64,000 nucleotides of DNA from Melanocharis versteri (Eukaryota; Chordata; Aves; Passeriformes; Melanocharitidae), in NCBI GenBank assembly GCA_013397845.1, contig VZTG01001079.1, positions 245,557 through 309,556 on the forward strand, read 5' to 3'. Numbering within the stretch: position 1 is the stretch's first letter; the number at the start of each line of letters is the position of its first letter. Below the pieces are notes generated by a model that worked only from the letters and a program-made list of their open reading frames with translations, made no database searches and was not told the DNA's origin. Position numbers and translations under genes: made by a program. Shown piece after piece: positions 25,366 through 35,012 of the stretch.

Positions 25366-27010
25366 TATTTCAGAATGATAAACAAAGATAATATAGTCCT
25401 TTGTAATGCATTTTATGTTTTTTGGTATTCATAAATGTCCTTCTAATTTATTTCTGAATTGCAACAGTCTTCTGGAAGTGTCTAAGTAAAGAAATAATCT
25501 GCTGAATCTAGTTCCCTTGGGGAAAAAAAAAAAAAAAAACAACCAAAAAAACCCAACAACAAAAAACAACAACAAAAAAGATAATTCCTGAGAAAGTTTT
25601 CAGTGGGATTTAATGAATCTCAGTGTCATGTATTCCAATAAGACTGAAGAGATACTAGCAAGAAATATATGAAATAAGTTAATTTCCTCCACCTTTGTTT
25701 TTCATTCTATTTAAAACTGCCAGACTGAAAAAAAATTTCTTACCAAATGACTATTGTGTTAAGAGAAATACCAAATGAAAGTGGGAGCAAAGTAAAAAGG
25801 GTTGGAGGGGGATTTTTCTTATTCTTCATACTGTCAATCGTTATTTTATTTTTCGTTTTCATAGAAATCAGTGTCTCTGACATTGAAGTGAATAGTGATT
25901 AGAAATGCTAAACAATTTGAGAAAGCATATTTTGCAAATTCCATTCACAGAACAAGAAGAAACTTATGGAACTATCATGAGATGAAATATCCTTGTGCCT
26001 ATTTCTGTTTTATAGTATGTGCATGGATTTTATGTATCAGAGATAAATATTCAGCCTGTGAAGTGCTTTTGCTACACATCTTCTATGCTGAAAATCATGA
26101 GTTAATATATTGAAGAATAAGACCTTACTAATTCACAGTAGTTTTCCAGGCCCATGTCAAGTTTTGAACCTTCAAAGTAATGTGAAGTCTAACAAAGAAT
26201 AATAAAAAAAATAGTAATACTTTCTCATGATATGCACTTTATCTATATGATCACTTTCATTCAGTTTTAACTATTAATGACAGTCCTTCATGACTTGCTA
26301 TTAAATGATGTCTAGTACATTGCATAAATGTACTGTAATTAAGTCTTAGCAATAATAAATTGCAATAAAATATTTAGTAATTTTTCTGAGAAATTAAAAA
26401 TGTCCAGAACTTTTCTAATATTGAAAGTGTGGTATATGGATCAGAATATAAGGAATTGTACAATAAGTATATGTACCACTGAAGACTTCAAAAATATTCA
26501 TAAACATGAATACACTTACTTTAATAACATAGATTGTGATCCCACAAAATATTTCCAGTGATTAAATTCAATGAAGCTTGAATTTATTTTCTGCTGCTCT
26601 CCATGGGATTGGTACATGGCAAGAATAATAAAAAAATGGCCTTAACTCTTCTTGAATTTTTTAGAATTAATTAATACAATATCTTCAATACATTTAATGA
26701 AATCCTTAGGGATCTAAATGCTGTTTATTGTGAGACTATCAATGGGATCACAGATCAGATCAAAGAGACGCAGCCTCTGTCTCAAGTTTTTTGATATGCC
26801 AGTTTCACAGAGCTAAATGCTGATCTGAATGCTGTCTGCCTCAGCTGGTCAAATGAAACTAAGGGAAGAAAATATTCATTAGCAATATTTTAGAAATTGC
26901 TGCTTAAATGATTTTGTTTGACACTACCAAATGGCTGATTTAAGTTAATGTGCATTTTTCTCAAGGAGCTGTCACAGACCTCCACATGAAGCACATCATA
27001 TGGAAAATAG
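25366..27010. other. Non-coding AT-rich sequence
   Basis: 25520-25580 is an A/C-rich simple tract after a run of A. 26740-26870 is unique-looking sequence of medium GC. No gene recognised. Confidence 0.5.
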
Positions 27011-27112
27011 GAGAAAAACAAAACAAAACAAAACAAAACTAAACCAAACCAAACCAATCTCCCCTACTCCAAAGAAAACCAAACAAAAAACTCCAAAATC
27101 CAACCACCGACC
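27011..27112. repeat. Degenerate AAAAC/AACC repeat
   Basis: A/C only from 27014 to 27039 (AAAAC units), then AAACC units and looser A/C-rich text to about 27112. The minus-strand frame reading phenylalanine and valine runs here is an artefact. Confidence 0.85.
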
Positions 27113-27693
27113 AGCCAAAATTTTTAAAAAATGAACCAAAGTTTTAGACACTATTAGAATGAACCTCACATATTTTCCAATTAAAGAGCAAATCAGATGC
27201 CAAAAGGTAATCAATGATTCCTTAACAAATTTCTCTCCTCCAATGAACTGTAGCTTTTTACCTGCTGCAAGCAAGTTCTATACTGACTTATAATACTAAG
27301 TTAGATGGAGTAATCAAAGGACCAAAGCCAGGAAAAAAGCAACAGCTGCTGCAGAAGGTGAGTGAACAGCTAGTAATCATATTAATGACATTACTATTTT
27401 ATGTGGTTGATAGAATTTAGAATACGAGTGAGGACTCATCTGTCATTATTGTATCATCCATCATAACTATGGCGTCTTAAGTAATGTGCAGGCTGTCAAC
27501 AATTTTAATTTGTTTTGTTCCTATTCCACTCGATTTGGTTGGGGATATTTTTTTAAGACTCAGGAAAATCAAACACTTAATGGTGGCAAATATGAATGTG
27601 GAATTTTTTTCTGTGGTAAAGGAGCAGATAGAAAAAGTACAAATAAATTCATGTTATTTTAAAAAAAAAAATCCATAATAAAGCCACGTTCTT
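27113..27693. other. Non-coding, with one strong splice-donor-like site
   Basis: CAGAAG|GTGAGT at about 27351-27362 matches the donor consensus very well and follows a plus-strand open stretch ending GKKQQLLQK. Its end phase does not match the exon at 28703 directly. I do not call an exon. Confidence 0.3.
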
Positions 27694-27750
27694 CCCCCCC
27701 NNNNNNNNNNNNNNNNNNNNNNNNNNNNNNNNNNNNNNNCCCCCCCCCCC
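27694..27750. other. Assembly gap inside a poly-C run
   Basis: Seven C (27694-27700), 39 N (27701-27739), eleven C (27740-27750). The true length of the G/C homopolymer or of what lies inside it is unknown. Confidence 0.97.
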
Positions 27751-28702
27751 TTATGCATGTATTTAATATTCTGTCCTTTGTATAGGTTCAGCTGAATTAA
27801 AAGTAGGCATGTTTCCAAAGTGACATATTGGAAGAGACAAATGACTGTGGAACTGTGGCTTCTACCTTTGTAGTGAAAAATACCATCCTCAATCAACAGT
27901 TTCCCATTGTCTTGGTATAAGACAGGTTAAAGGGCAACACTCTAAAGTGAGTTCTCCCCCTTTGTTTTATGCAATCCCTTTCCACCAATAAGGAGAAACA
28001 AAATACAAGCAGGACCTTGGCCTTCAGCAAAAACTGCCAGGACAGAGAGAGCTCCCTGGTCTTCCTGGCTCCGACTTTAAAAGGGACTGTGGCAACGCTC
28101 CCCATCCTCAGATTCTGGTTCTGGCCGTGGCACAGGGTCTAAAAAGACAGTAATTTTTGTGGGGGGGAGTAGAGATAGATATGGAATAAATAACATTTTG
28201 GGTTACCCATGACACCCATCAACTGATGAAATTATTTTCTCGAGTCACTTAAAGTATTAAATTATCTATTTCTAATGTCAGTGTATTGGAGACATTTGGG
28301 TTATTTTTCCATTCTAAGGTAGACTAGTTAAGTAGTTTCAGCATTTTCTTTGCAGGTAATATGTTTCAGCTAATAGTTACTTTATTAAATATAGATGAAC
28401 AACTTGTTTAGCAGCTGTACAAATTAAGTGGACAAAAGAGGTTTTCTTTTTCCTGGAGTAATGACAGAACACACAGTCAAATGATGCAGTGCATTGACTG
28501 ATGACAACACGTGGAAAATAATAGATTTTTATGCAATCTATTTTACTGTAGTGAGAGGTGTGATTCTGTCATCATTATTGATTTTCCTTAATGAGGAAAA
28601 GTGTCAAAATATACTTTTGACACTACCACTCCTAAAGTCATAACACCATTTTTCTGTATGAACAATTGTTTTTTCCTCTGAATATGTTAATTTCTTTTGC
28701 AG
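27751..28702. other. Sequence upstream of the candidate exon
   Basis: 27890-28145 is richer in GC than its surroundings and carries a 70-codon minus-strand frame starting MGSVATVPFKVGARKTREL. No LTR signals and no known motif were found, so I leave it unassigned. 28150-28700 is ordinary AT-rich sequence that ends in a polypyrimidine stretch before the exon. Confidence 0.4.
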
Positions 28703-28946
28703 TGTAGAACCTGATTATACATTAGCCCCCACAGCTGAAAACAAGAATATCTGTGACAAAAAACCTCCTTTCTTCTGTGTGGATTGTGTGACGTTTGAGT
28801 TTGTGAAAGCAAAGTCTAGGGACATCTTCGGGCAGAGGAGGCTTATGCCTGAGCACTATAAAACAAAACTCAGTAAGGAGGGTCATGAAAGAATAAAGAT
28901 CTGGGACACCCCTGATCTGGTTCCTGCTGTAGCTGTAGTAGAGTGA
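28703..28946 (+). CDS. Candidate terminal coding exon, unknown protein
   Basis: The exon would start just after an acceptor, TTAATTTCTTTTGCAG (AG at 28701-28702), with one base completing a split codon. It then stays open for 80 codons to TGA at 28944-28946. Sample peptides are VEPDYTLAPTAENKNICDK near the start, PPFFCVDCVTFEFVKAKSRD in the middle and HERIKIWDTPDLVP near the end. The composition is balanced and charged, with Trp, Cys and His, unlike the chance frames around it. The other two plus-strand frames stop at once. I do not recognise the family: no signal peptide, membrane segment or zinc-finger spacing is evident. There is no ATG at the start, which fits an internal or last exon. 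AAG|GTGAG at 28968-28975 could be a donor for a 3' UTR intron. The minus strand is also open across much of the segment, but with a less protein-like translation. A decayed copy or chance remains possible. Upstream exons were not found. Confidence 0.42.
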
Positions 28947-29053
28947 TTTTACTGTCTCCTGTTTTTAAAGGTGAGAGGAGGAGAAAAAGTCAACAAAGAA
29001 ATTAAATTACAGTGCTGTGGGTTTCATAGGACATAACTCAGGTGCTTAGAGTG

Positions 29054-29196
29054 TTTTATCATAAGGGACTCAGCCATTGTCTAAGAAGGGAAATGCAGGC
29101 TCAAAATGTTCCAGATGATACAGAGTGTATGTTACAGTATTTCTTTGGTTCTTATTCTTCATTTATATTGGGTTTTAGGCAGGTCATAGTCAGGAC
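29054..29196 (+). repeat. Left arm of a 143-bp inverted repeat
   Basis: This arm, starting TTTTATCATAAGGGACTCAG and ending AGGTCATAGTCAGGAC, is the reverse complement of 31108-31250 at 140 of 143 positions with no gap. It begins 107 bp after the stop of the candidate exon. At the inner end a 14-bp word, CAGGTCATAGTCAG, is repeated (29180-29193 and 29197-29210) in this arm only. Confidence 0.97.
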
Positions 29197-31107
29197 CAGG
29201 TCATAGTCAGTTTAAAACTCTTTATCACCAGACCTTACTATTTTAACCTTTCTTTGGGCATTGTAATTCTTCCACAGCATGTTTAAACAAAAAAATTAAA
29301 ATGTTATACGTAATAAGACATTACAGAATGCTCCAAATTTTTGTAGCATTTTCTGCTTCTACTTTGAGAAATAGAGTCTGCAAAACAGTGTTTCTGAACT
29401 AGTACTCTGTCTGTCATGATTGATTGTCTGTCATTATTTCTTTATCTTAAAGAAATAATCTGACCAATTGAACTTTTTCCTGAGGTTACTTTTATATGTT
29501 TTCTTATGACAATATGCTTCTGTTTCATTGGCTCCCAAGTAAATTTGAAATGTCTCAATAGGTTCCTGCATCCTTAACTTTTTCAAAGGGCTGCAGTTTG
29601 ATATGTAGAAATCAGCTTGAGGTTTCAGACTTTTACTAAAAGAGATTCTCAGGGCTTCAGCTATAACAGGTCAAGCAACAGTTGCTTAAACATCAGGGAA
29701 TTGTGAGAAGTTCAAAACAGTGCATGTTAACACAGTTCTAGACAAATGCTAAGCATGTGCACTGCCAGGTACTTCAAAATAAAATAATAAAAATCCTCAA
29801 ATATGTTTGCTCTTCTTCATTTAGTAAGCTCCTCAAAGATGATCAAAGATGTTTAAAATCCAGACATGATGTTCTCAGTCTATGTATGAAAACAACTTGC
29901 ATTAGGAGTACAGAAAACTTCAAGGTAAATAAAAAGAAATGAAAACGTGGACATAAGAGAATAGTACATTTGATCTTTGCTGGACAGGTCTTGCTTTTCA
30001 GGTTTGATGTAAGTTATTCATCAAACTTTGGATGAAAACTCTGCATAGGTCTCCTAATTATTAAAAAGTTTTCCTATCCGTCTTTCACATAAGTAGTCTG
30101 TCTTCTTTCTCTTAGAACTCTTTCAGGGCTCAATTTAATTATTTATGAACATGGCACCTCTTTGTATTTGAGAGTCTCTGGAATATGTAAAACTGCTTCT
30201 TCAGGTGGGATGGGATTTATTAAAAGGCTTTTGGCTTAATGGACAGAACTTAGATATTCCACAACATATTAATAGCACCAAATATGCTTATTTGGACTGA
30301 TTACTTTGTAAAAAATCTTTGCAGTTTTTCTCTCCATTTGCCACTTTTTTATGGGCATATAATCTCTAAACTGTTTTTGCCGTCAGATATTATATGTTGC
30401 TTTGAAACCAAACATGACTTCCACTATTTTTCAGTGACTTTCATCTGATCTAGTCACTCAAAGAAGTATAGTATATGACTGAAAAGACAGAGCTTAAATA
30501 GATAGTATCTGACACACGTTTTCCCTTCAGTATATGAAATGGAAGTCAAAAAATAAAAATTGTTGCAAAAGTTCAAGCACACAGTGTTGTGGTAAAAGAA
30601 CTAAAACCCATCTACAATCATTCTAACTGAAATATAATTACCTATTATTGTAAATTGTATATATTTTTAAGTACAGTTAATTCTTTAAAATTAAAATATT
30701 ATTTAAAATGAAAAATCATAGCATTAATTTTTAAAATAATTGACAAGTATATTTGTTTGAAGAATATGCTTTCACATTATCAAGACGAGCTACGTCAACA
30801 GCTATAATCAAATTTCACAGGGGGTTTCCTTTTGGGGGGAAAAATGTCTGAGAAAATATTTTATACTTTTTTTTTTTTAAGTGATTTACAGAAATCCATT
30901 TCAAACTCTATGGTACTCTGAAAACCATGAAATTCCAGTTTTCAAAATTTTGCCATTCATTCAAAAAGCTTATCTGCTGAAAGAATTATTAGCATTGGTT
31001 TTACCACTTTCATGTCTTAGGAAGAAAGGCTGTGAAGAAGCCTGATGCTGTGAAAGTTTCACGTGCTATACATTGGCTTATTATGATGGATAAAATTAAG
31101 TTCCTGT
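29197..31107. other. 1.9-kb spacer between inverted-repeat arms
   Basis: AT-rich, no transposase or other recognisable coding sequence. A 61-codon frame at 29757-29942 is probably chance. There is nothing to show that arms and spacer form one transposon. Confidence 0.6.
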
Positions 31108-31250
31108 GTCCTGACTATGACCTGCCTAAAACCCAATATAAATGAAGAATAAGAACCAAAGAAATACTGTAACATACACTCTGTATCATCTGGAACATTT
31201 CGAGCCTGCATTTCCCTTCTTAGAAAATGGCTGAGTCCCTAATGATAAAA
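31108..31250 (-). repeat. Right arm of a 143-bp inverted repeat
   Basis: It is the exact partner of 29054-29196 with three mismatches: at the bases following TTTATCAT, in the word CATTTTC versus CATTGTC, and in CTCGAAA versus CTCAAAA. A transcript spanning both arms could pair over 143 bp. Confidence 0.97.
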
Positions 31251-31347
31251 ACTATGTATTGAGATTTTCTATTATTTTGATACCATTATCAAAGCTTAAG
31301 AAATAACTAATGAAAATAATAATTGTGTCCCCACTGTACATACTTAG

Positions 31348-31507
31348 AAAGGAAAACAACACACTAATCCCAAACAAGGATAATTATTTGAGAAGTGGCA
31401 GCAATGATAAAATCAGAAGGGAATTCACACCTGAGTATTCCTATGAAGGGAAAATGCTATTGGAGAGGAATGAACCAGAAAAGGGTGTGCAAGAAGCCAA
31501 GAAGTAA
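31348..31507 (+). other. Possible exon or coding-like stretch next to the right arm
   Basis: After an acceptor-like TGTCCCCACTGTACATACTTAG (AG at 31346-31347) the plus strand is open for 52 codons to TAA at 31505, with a charged translation including REFTPEYSYEGKMLLERNEP. The codon phase at the acceptor is the same as for the exon at 28703. A donor-like GTAAAT overlaps the stop. No family recognised. The ATG-started form at 31310 lacks a Kozak-like context. Weak. Confidence 0.18.
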
Positions 31508-33472
31508 ATAAATTAGAAACAGAATCTAAATTTTCCAGCTTGCTACCAAAATGGTTGTTAACTATTTTTGTCACAGAGTGTTTTATATGACATTTTTTTC
31601 TGTTTCCCTCAATTAATTTTCCTTAAAATATTATGCAATATATTTTTAATATAATTTTGATTGTTTTTGTTGTCATAGTAGGAGTGATTTCACTTTGAAA
31701 GGTATCTAAAAGTTTATTATTTAGTCTAAACTAGTCTGTGGGAATCCTTCAGAAACCAGAGTTTATACCTCTGCAAAACAGTTGCCCTCACCTATCTTAG
31801 GACACAGAAAATCATCCTCTGTGTTGCAAATTAATTCTCTGTGAGCAACATTTGTTATTTTTTTTTTTAAAGTCATATTGTTATCTCAACATAGATGCTA
31901 ATTTACCTTTTTAAACTTGAGTGCTGCTTTGTCAGCATTTATGTATGCCAACATTTTTCATTCTGTTTGATGTTGGGTGCTGATTAGTCATTTACAACAG
32001 CCTCATGTCTCCATTGAGGCTAATGGCAAATGACTGCATTGTTTCTTGCCAGCAGCAAGATGGAGAGAAAAGAAGGGTCCTCTAGCCCATGTAATGCAGT
32101 GATTATAACATGCAGACATAAACTGCTCATTTGCAAGAAAAGTCTGGAGAAGGCACTTCACAAGAACTGTCTCACCAGATTTGGAAGGAACATTGTTTCT
32201 TCAGGACTATAGAATGTAGATATATTCAGCAGTCAATGCCCTAAAGTGAAAGAACTAAACACTAGAATCCGGAAAAATTTTTTTAATTATTTAACCCTGA
32301 TTATTCCTACATTTGAAACAGTTCTAAAAGTATTCACCTTTTACACAGTGAATTCCTATTTTCTGCAATAAAAATACTATAGCGTACAGGTAATTTAAAA
32401 CATGGATCCAATAAATATTTACTATTAAAGGTAAACAATCATGGATATCTATGTGCTGTTTTGAAGCACAGGTGTAATCGAAACTCCATCGAACTCATTG
32501 ATATTTATGAAATTTTGCAAGGGTCTCCAAGGTAGGGCTTGCACTTTTAATTTCAGTACATGGATGCTTTTTGGTGCAAAAAGATGTCTTGATCTGCAAA
32601 GCTTCAGCGGAAAACTTTTTGTGATGAATCAAAAGGCTAGAATTGAAAACTGCACATTTTTGAAGAAAACAAAAAAAAATGTTCAGAGAACTTTTTTGAG
32701 GGGGCTTATAAAGATACTAGAAATACTAATCGACAGAGGATAAATAAGATAGGAAACAAAAGTTGTAAAGTTAGGTTAACAAGCAGTTTTGATATCAAAG
32801 AATATTTCTGATGTACTATGTTCTTAAAAATATTTCTAACATTACAACTAAAATGTTTGTTGACTTCTGAATACATAATTTCCATATTTATTACTATTTC
32901 GTATCTAAGCTAATATTGTTTTTCCTTCAAATGCTTAGAAAAATCTACTGTCTCCTAATGCCTTTTCCTTACTTGTTTTTCAGTGCAAATGAAAATTACA
33001 ATTATGTTTACCGTAAAGTTTCTGTTATGTTCCTGTAGGACTAAAACCCCCCACACAAAACAAAATACCACGAAACAAAACCAACCAACCAAGTAAAAGA
33101 AACCTAACTAAACCCACAGACACTATAAGCACCTGCCAGCATTTATAACCACTTTGTTTGATGAAATTTGGCTTGGCATTTAAATTTCTAACCCAGGGGA
33201 AGTTTGCACTTAAGTTTAAAAGCAAACCACATCAGATGTTTTTGAGTTATGGAACTGTAGAAATAAAATTCCCAATAGATCCACCTGTTTTCTGGAAATG
33301 AAAATTAATGAAAGCAGGTTGCATATATGCCTGTATGGGTCTTCAGTCAAATATTTCTTTATGCTGGTGTCATGTGAAAAGGGGAGATGTCCTCAGACCC
33401 TTTGTGTTTGATGTCTCTGTTGGTGCCCAAGGAAAGTCAAAATCCTTGTGCCCAAACAGTCTCTCAGTGTCC
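31508..33472. other. Non-coding AT-rich sequence
   Basis: 33043-33120 is A/C-rich simple sequence. 60- and 81-codon frames at 32030 and 32498 show no domain or splice support. Confidence 0.5.
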
Positions 33473-33528
33473 TGTTATGGGGACTTCACTGTTGAGCTGT
33501 GTTCACACTATGGGCAGACCCCATAACA
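33473..33528. repeat. 10-bp inverted repeat at the LTR 5' edge
   Basis: TGTTATGGGG (33473-33482) and CCCCATAACA (33519-33528) are perfect reverse complements 36 bp apart. The first is a candidate LTR start (TG). Confidence 0.9.
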
Positions 33529-34140
33529 TCCCCTAGCCCTTAGATCATGGCGAGGCTCAGAGCAACTTCCCAGAAGCCCTTTCCCCCTTATGTTAATTAT
33601 GTTAATCCCTGCATCCTAGTTGGTTCCTTCCCTCTCCTCCCCAGTTCGTCCCTGTTTGGTAATGTTCTGGAAAGTTCTTGCTACCTCAGTTCCCGGTTAG
33701 CTCCCTGTTATTCCTCCCCACCCCCTGCAGTTATCATTGGTTAACTGTATGTCTCCCCGCCTTTGAACCACCCCTTTGCCTTACCCCGATTGGATTCTTT
33801 GTATGTATCCCCGCCCCGTCTCCCTGGTATATAAGTTGCTGTACTGTCCTATTCATTGCTCTTCTCTCCCTGTCTCCCGGTGTTCCTGAACCCCTGCTCC
33901 CATGGAATAAACCCTGCTGCTTTACCCTGGAGAGCCCCTTTCGACTCTTTTACTTCCTCCTGCGCGCCTGTGACACCGGTGGGTTAGGCGGGCCCTGCGT
34001 GAGTCCCCGCCAGCCCTCCCGCGCCACAGAAGCTGTGCTGGCCGCTCCCGGACCCAGCGGCGGGAAGCATGCTGCTGCCTGGCCCAATGAGGCAGCCACG
34101 GGCTGGCCAGAGGCACGCGTCACTCCACTGAACAGTCTGC
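33473..34140 (+). mobile_element. ERV LTR (and possibly leader), plus strand, CpG-rich
   Basis: A plausible 5' edge is TGTTATGGGG at 33473. Downstream lie TATATAAG (33828-33835) and AATAAA (33906-33911), spaced as in an LTR, then a CpG-dense U5 or leader segment (33955-34120, with GCGCGCC, CCGCGCC and GCGGCGGG). Many CpGs survive, which argues against great age, since methylated CpG decays quickly in repeats. The 3' edge is not certain. No gag, pol or env follows. The region has frames of up to 156 codons on the plus strand, made of GC-rich LTR sequence and not of a known protein. Confidence 0.72.
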
Positions 34141-34714
34141 TGGGTTAAAGGGCAATTTGACTGACTTGGTAAGGGACACACCAACAGAGAGACCTCCTCG
34201 AGGGTCTCCACACACTTATTTGAGCATGTCACCCTCTGTCAGTCACTGCTAGCACCCTTGAAGGACTAGCATTAACAGTTTATGGAATAACATTCTTTAT
34301 TAATAAAATTGTGACAGCTTAAGGTTCGAGGACTCCTGGTCATAGTATCTGACTTCAAAAACATATTCAAAGCAATATTAACAATCTCAAATCACTAACA
34401 AAAGTTAGCTTGACATAATCATTCAGCACCCATAGAGTATGGATCTTACCCAAGAGGTGACCCCACAGGAGAGAAGACAGGTTCAGCCTGTCAGCTGATG
34501 CCAGAAATTACAATGGAGTATTCCCTGACTTATCTCCATTCTTAATTTACTTTTATACTATTTGTTTACGTTTGGGTGGAGCTTGAGTGACTTTAGTCAT
34601 ATATCTTACCCATCAAGAGGTGATGGTACCTTGGAGGCAGATAATGTCAATATTATGTCTGAAATATCCTTGGGATGATGTTTGAATAAACATATACAGG
34701 TAGCCGAGGGAGGG
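34141..34714. other. Unclassified repeat-like sequence
   Basis: Two related words lie 160 bp apart: ATCTTACCCAAGAGGTGACC (34442-34461) and ATCTTACCCATCAAGAGGTG (34603-34622). A TTTATTAATAAAATT palindromic stretch near 34297-34311 could hold a minus-strand polyadenylation signal. An LTR on the minus strand is possible but not shown. Confidence 0.35.
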
Positions 34715-34770
34715 TGTAAAGAAGATGGAGCTGGACTCTTCTCAGCATGAAGACTTAAAACTTAAGTCTT

Positions 34771-34823
<53 letters not shown>

Positions 34824-35012
34824 ATTAGGGCTGCCAAATACTTGAAAAGATTACCTGGAGAGGTTGTGCAGTCTCCCTTCTTGAGGTATTCAAAACTGAG
34901 TGGACATGGCCCTGAGCCACCTATTCGAGTTCCCCCCACTGTGAGAAGAGGGATTAGGACTAGGCAATCTCCACAATCTCCCCCCAACATCCTCTGTTCT
35001 GTGATTCCATGG
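34715..35012 (+). mobile_element. CR1 LINE 3' end interrupted by poly-T, plus strand
   Basis: The left piece GAAGATGGAGCTGGACTCTT CTCAG (34721-34745) and the right piece from 34831 (CTGCCAAATACTTGAAAAGA, GAGAGGTTGTGCAGTCTCC, TTGAGGTATTCAAAACTGAG) are consecutive parts of the CR1 3' region. The 3' end TTCTGTGATTCCATGG (34997-35012) matches the CR1 terminus. About 130 bp of CR1 between the pieces are missing and the gap is filled by a 9-bp hairpin and a 47-T run. Confidence 0.85.
34750..34820. repeat. 9-bp hairpin followed by T47 inside CR1
   Basis: AAGACTTAA (34750-34758), loop AAC, TTAAGTCTT (34762-34770), then T from 34774 to 34820. The hairpin is perfect. Confidence 0.93.

Noticed and set aside
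27270..27356. Possible exon ending GKKQQLLQK before a strong GTGAGT donor
   Set aside because: The codon phase at its end does not match the 28703 exon and the acceptor is weak. A good donor alone is not enough.
27893..28145. GC-richer tract with a 70-codon minus-strand frame, considered as an LTR or first exon
   Set aside because: No TATA/polyadenylation pair in the right order, no boundaries, no recognisable peptide.
33678..34148. 156-codon plus-strand frame
   Set aside because: It runs through the LTR promoter, the polyadenylation signal and the GC-rich leader. The composition (Pro, Leu, Ser) reflects GC-rich DNA, not a known protein.
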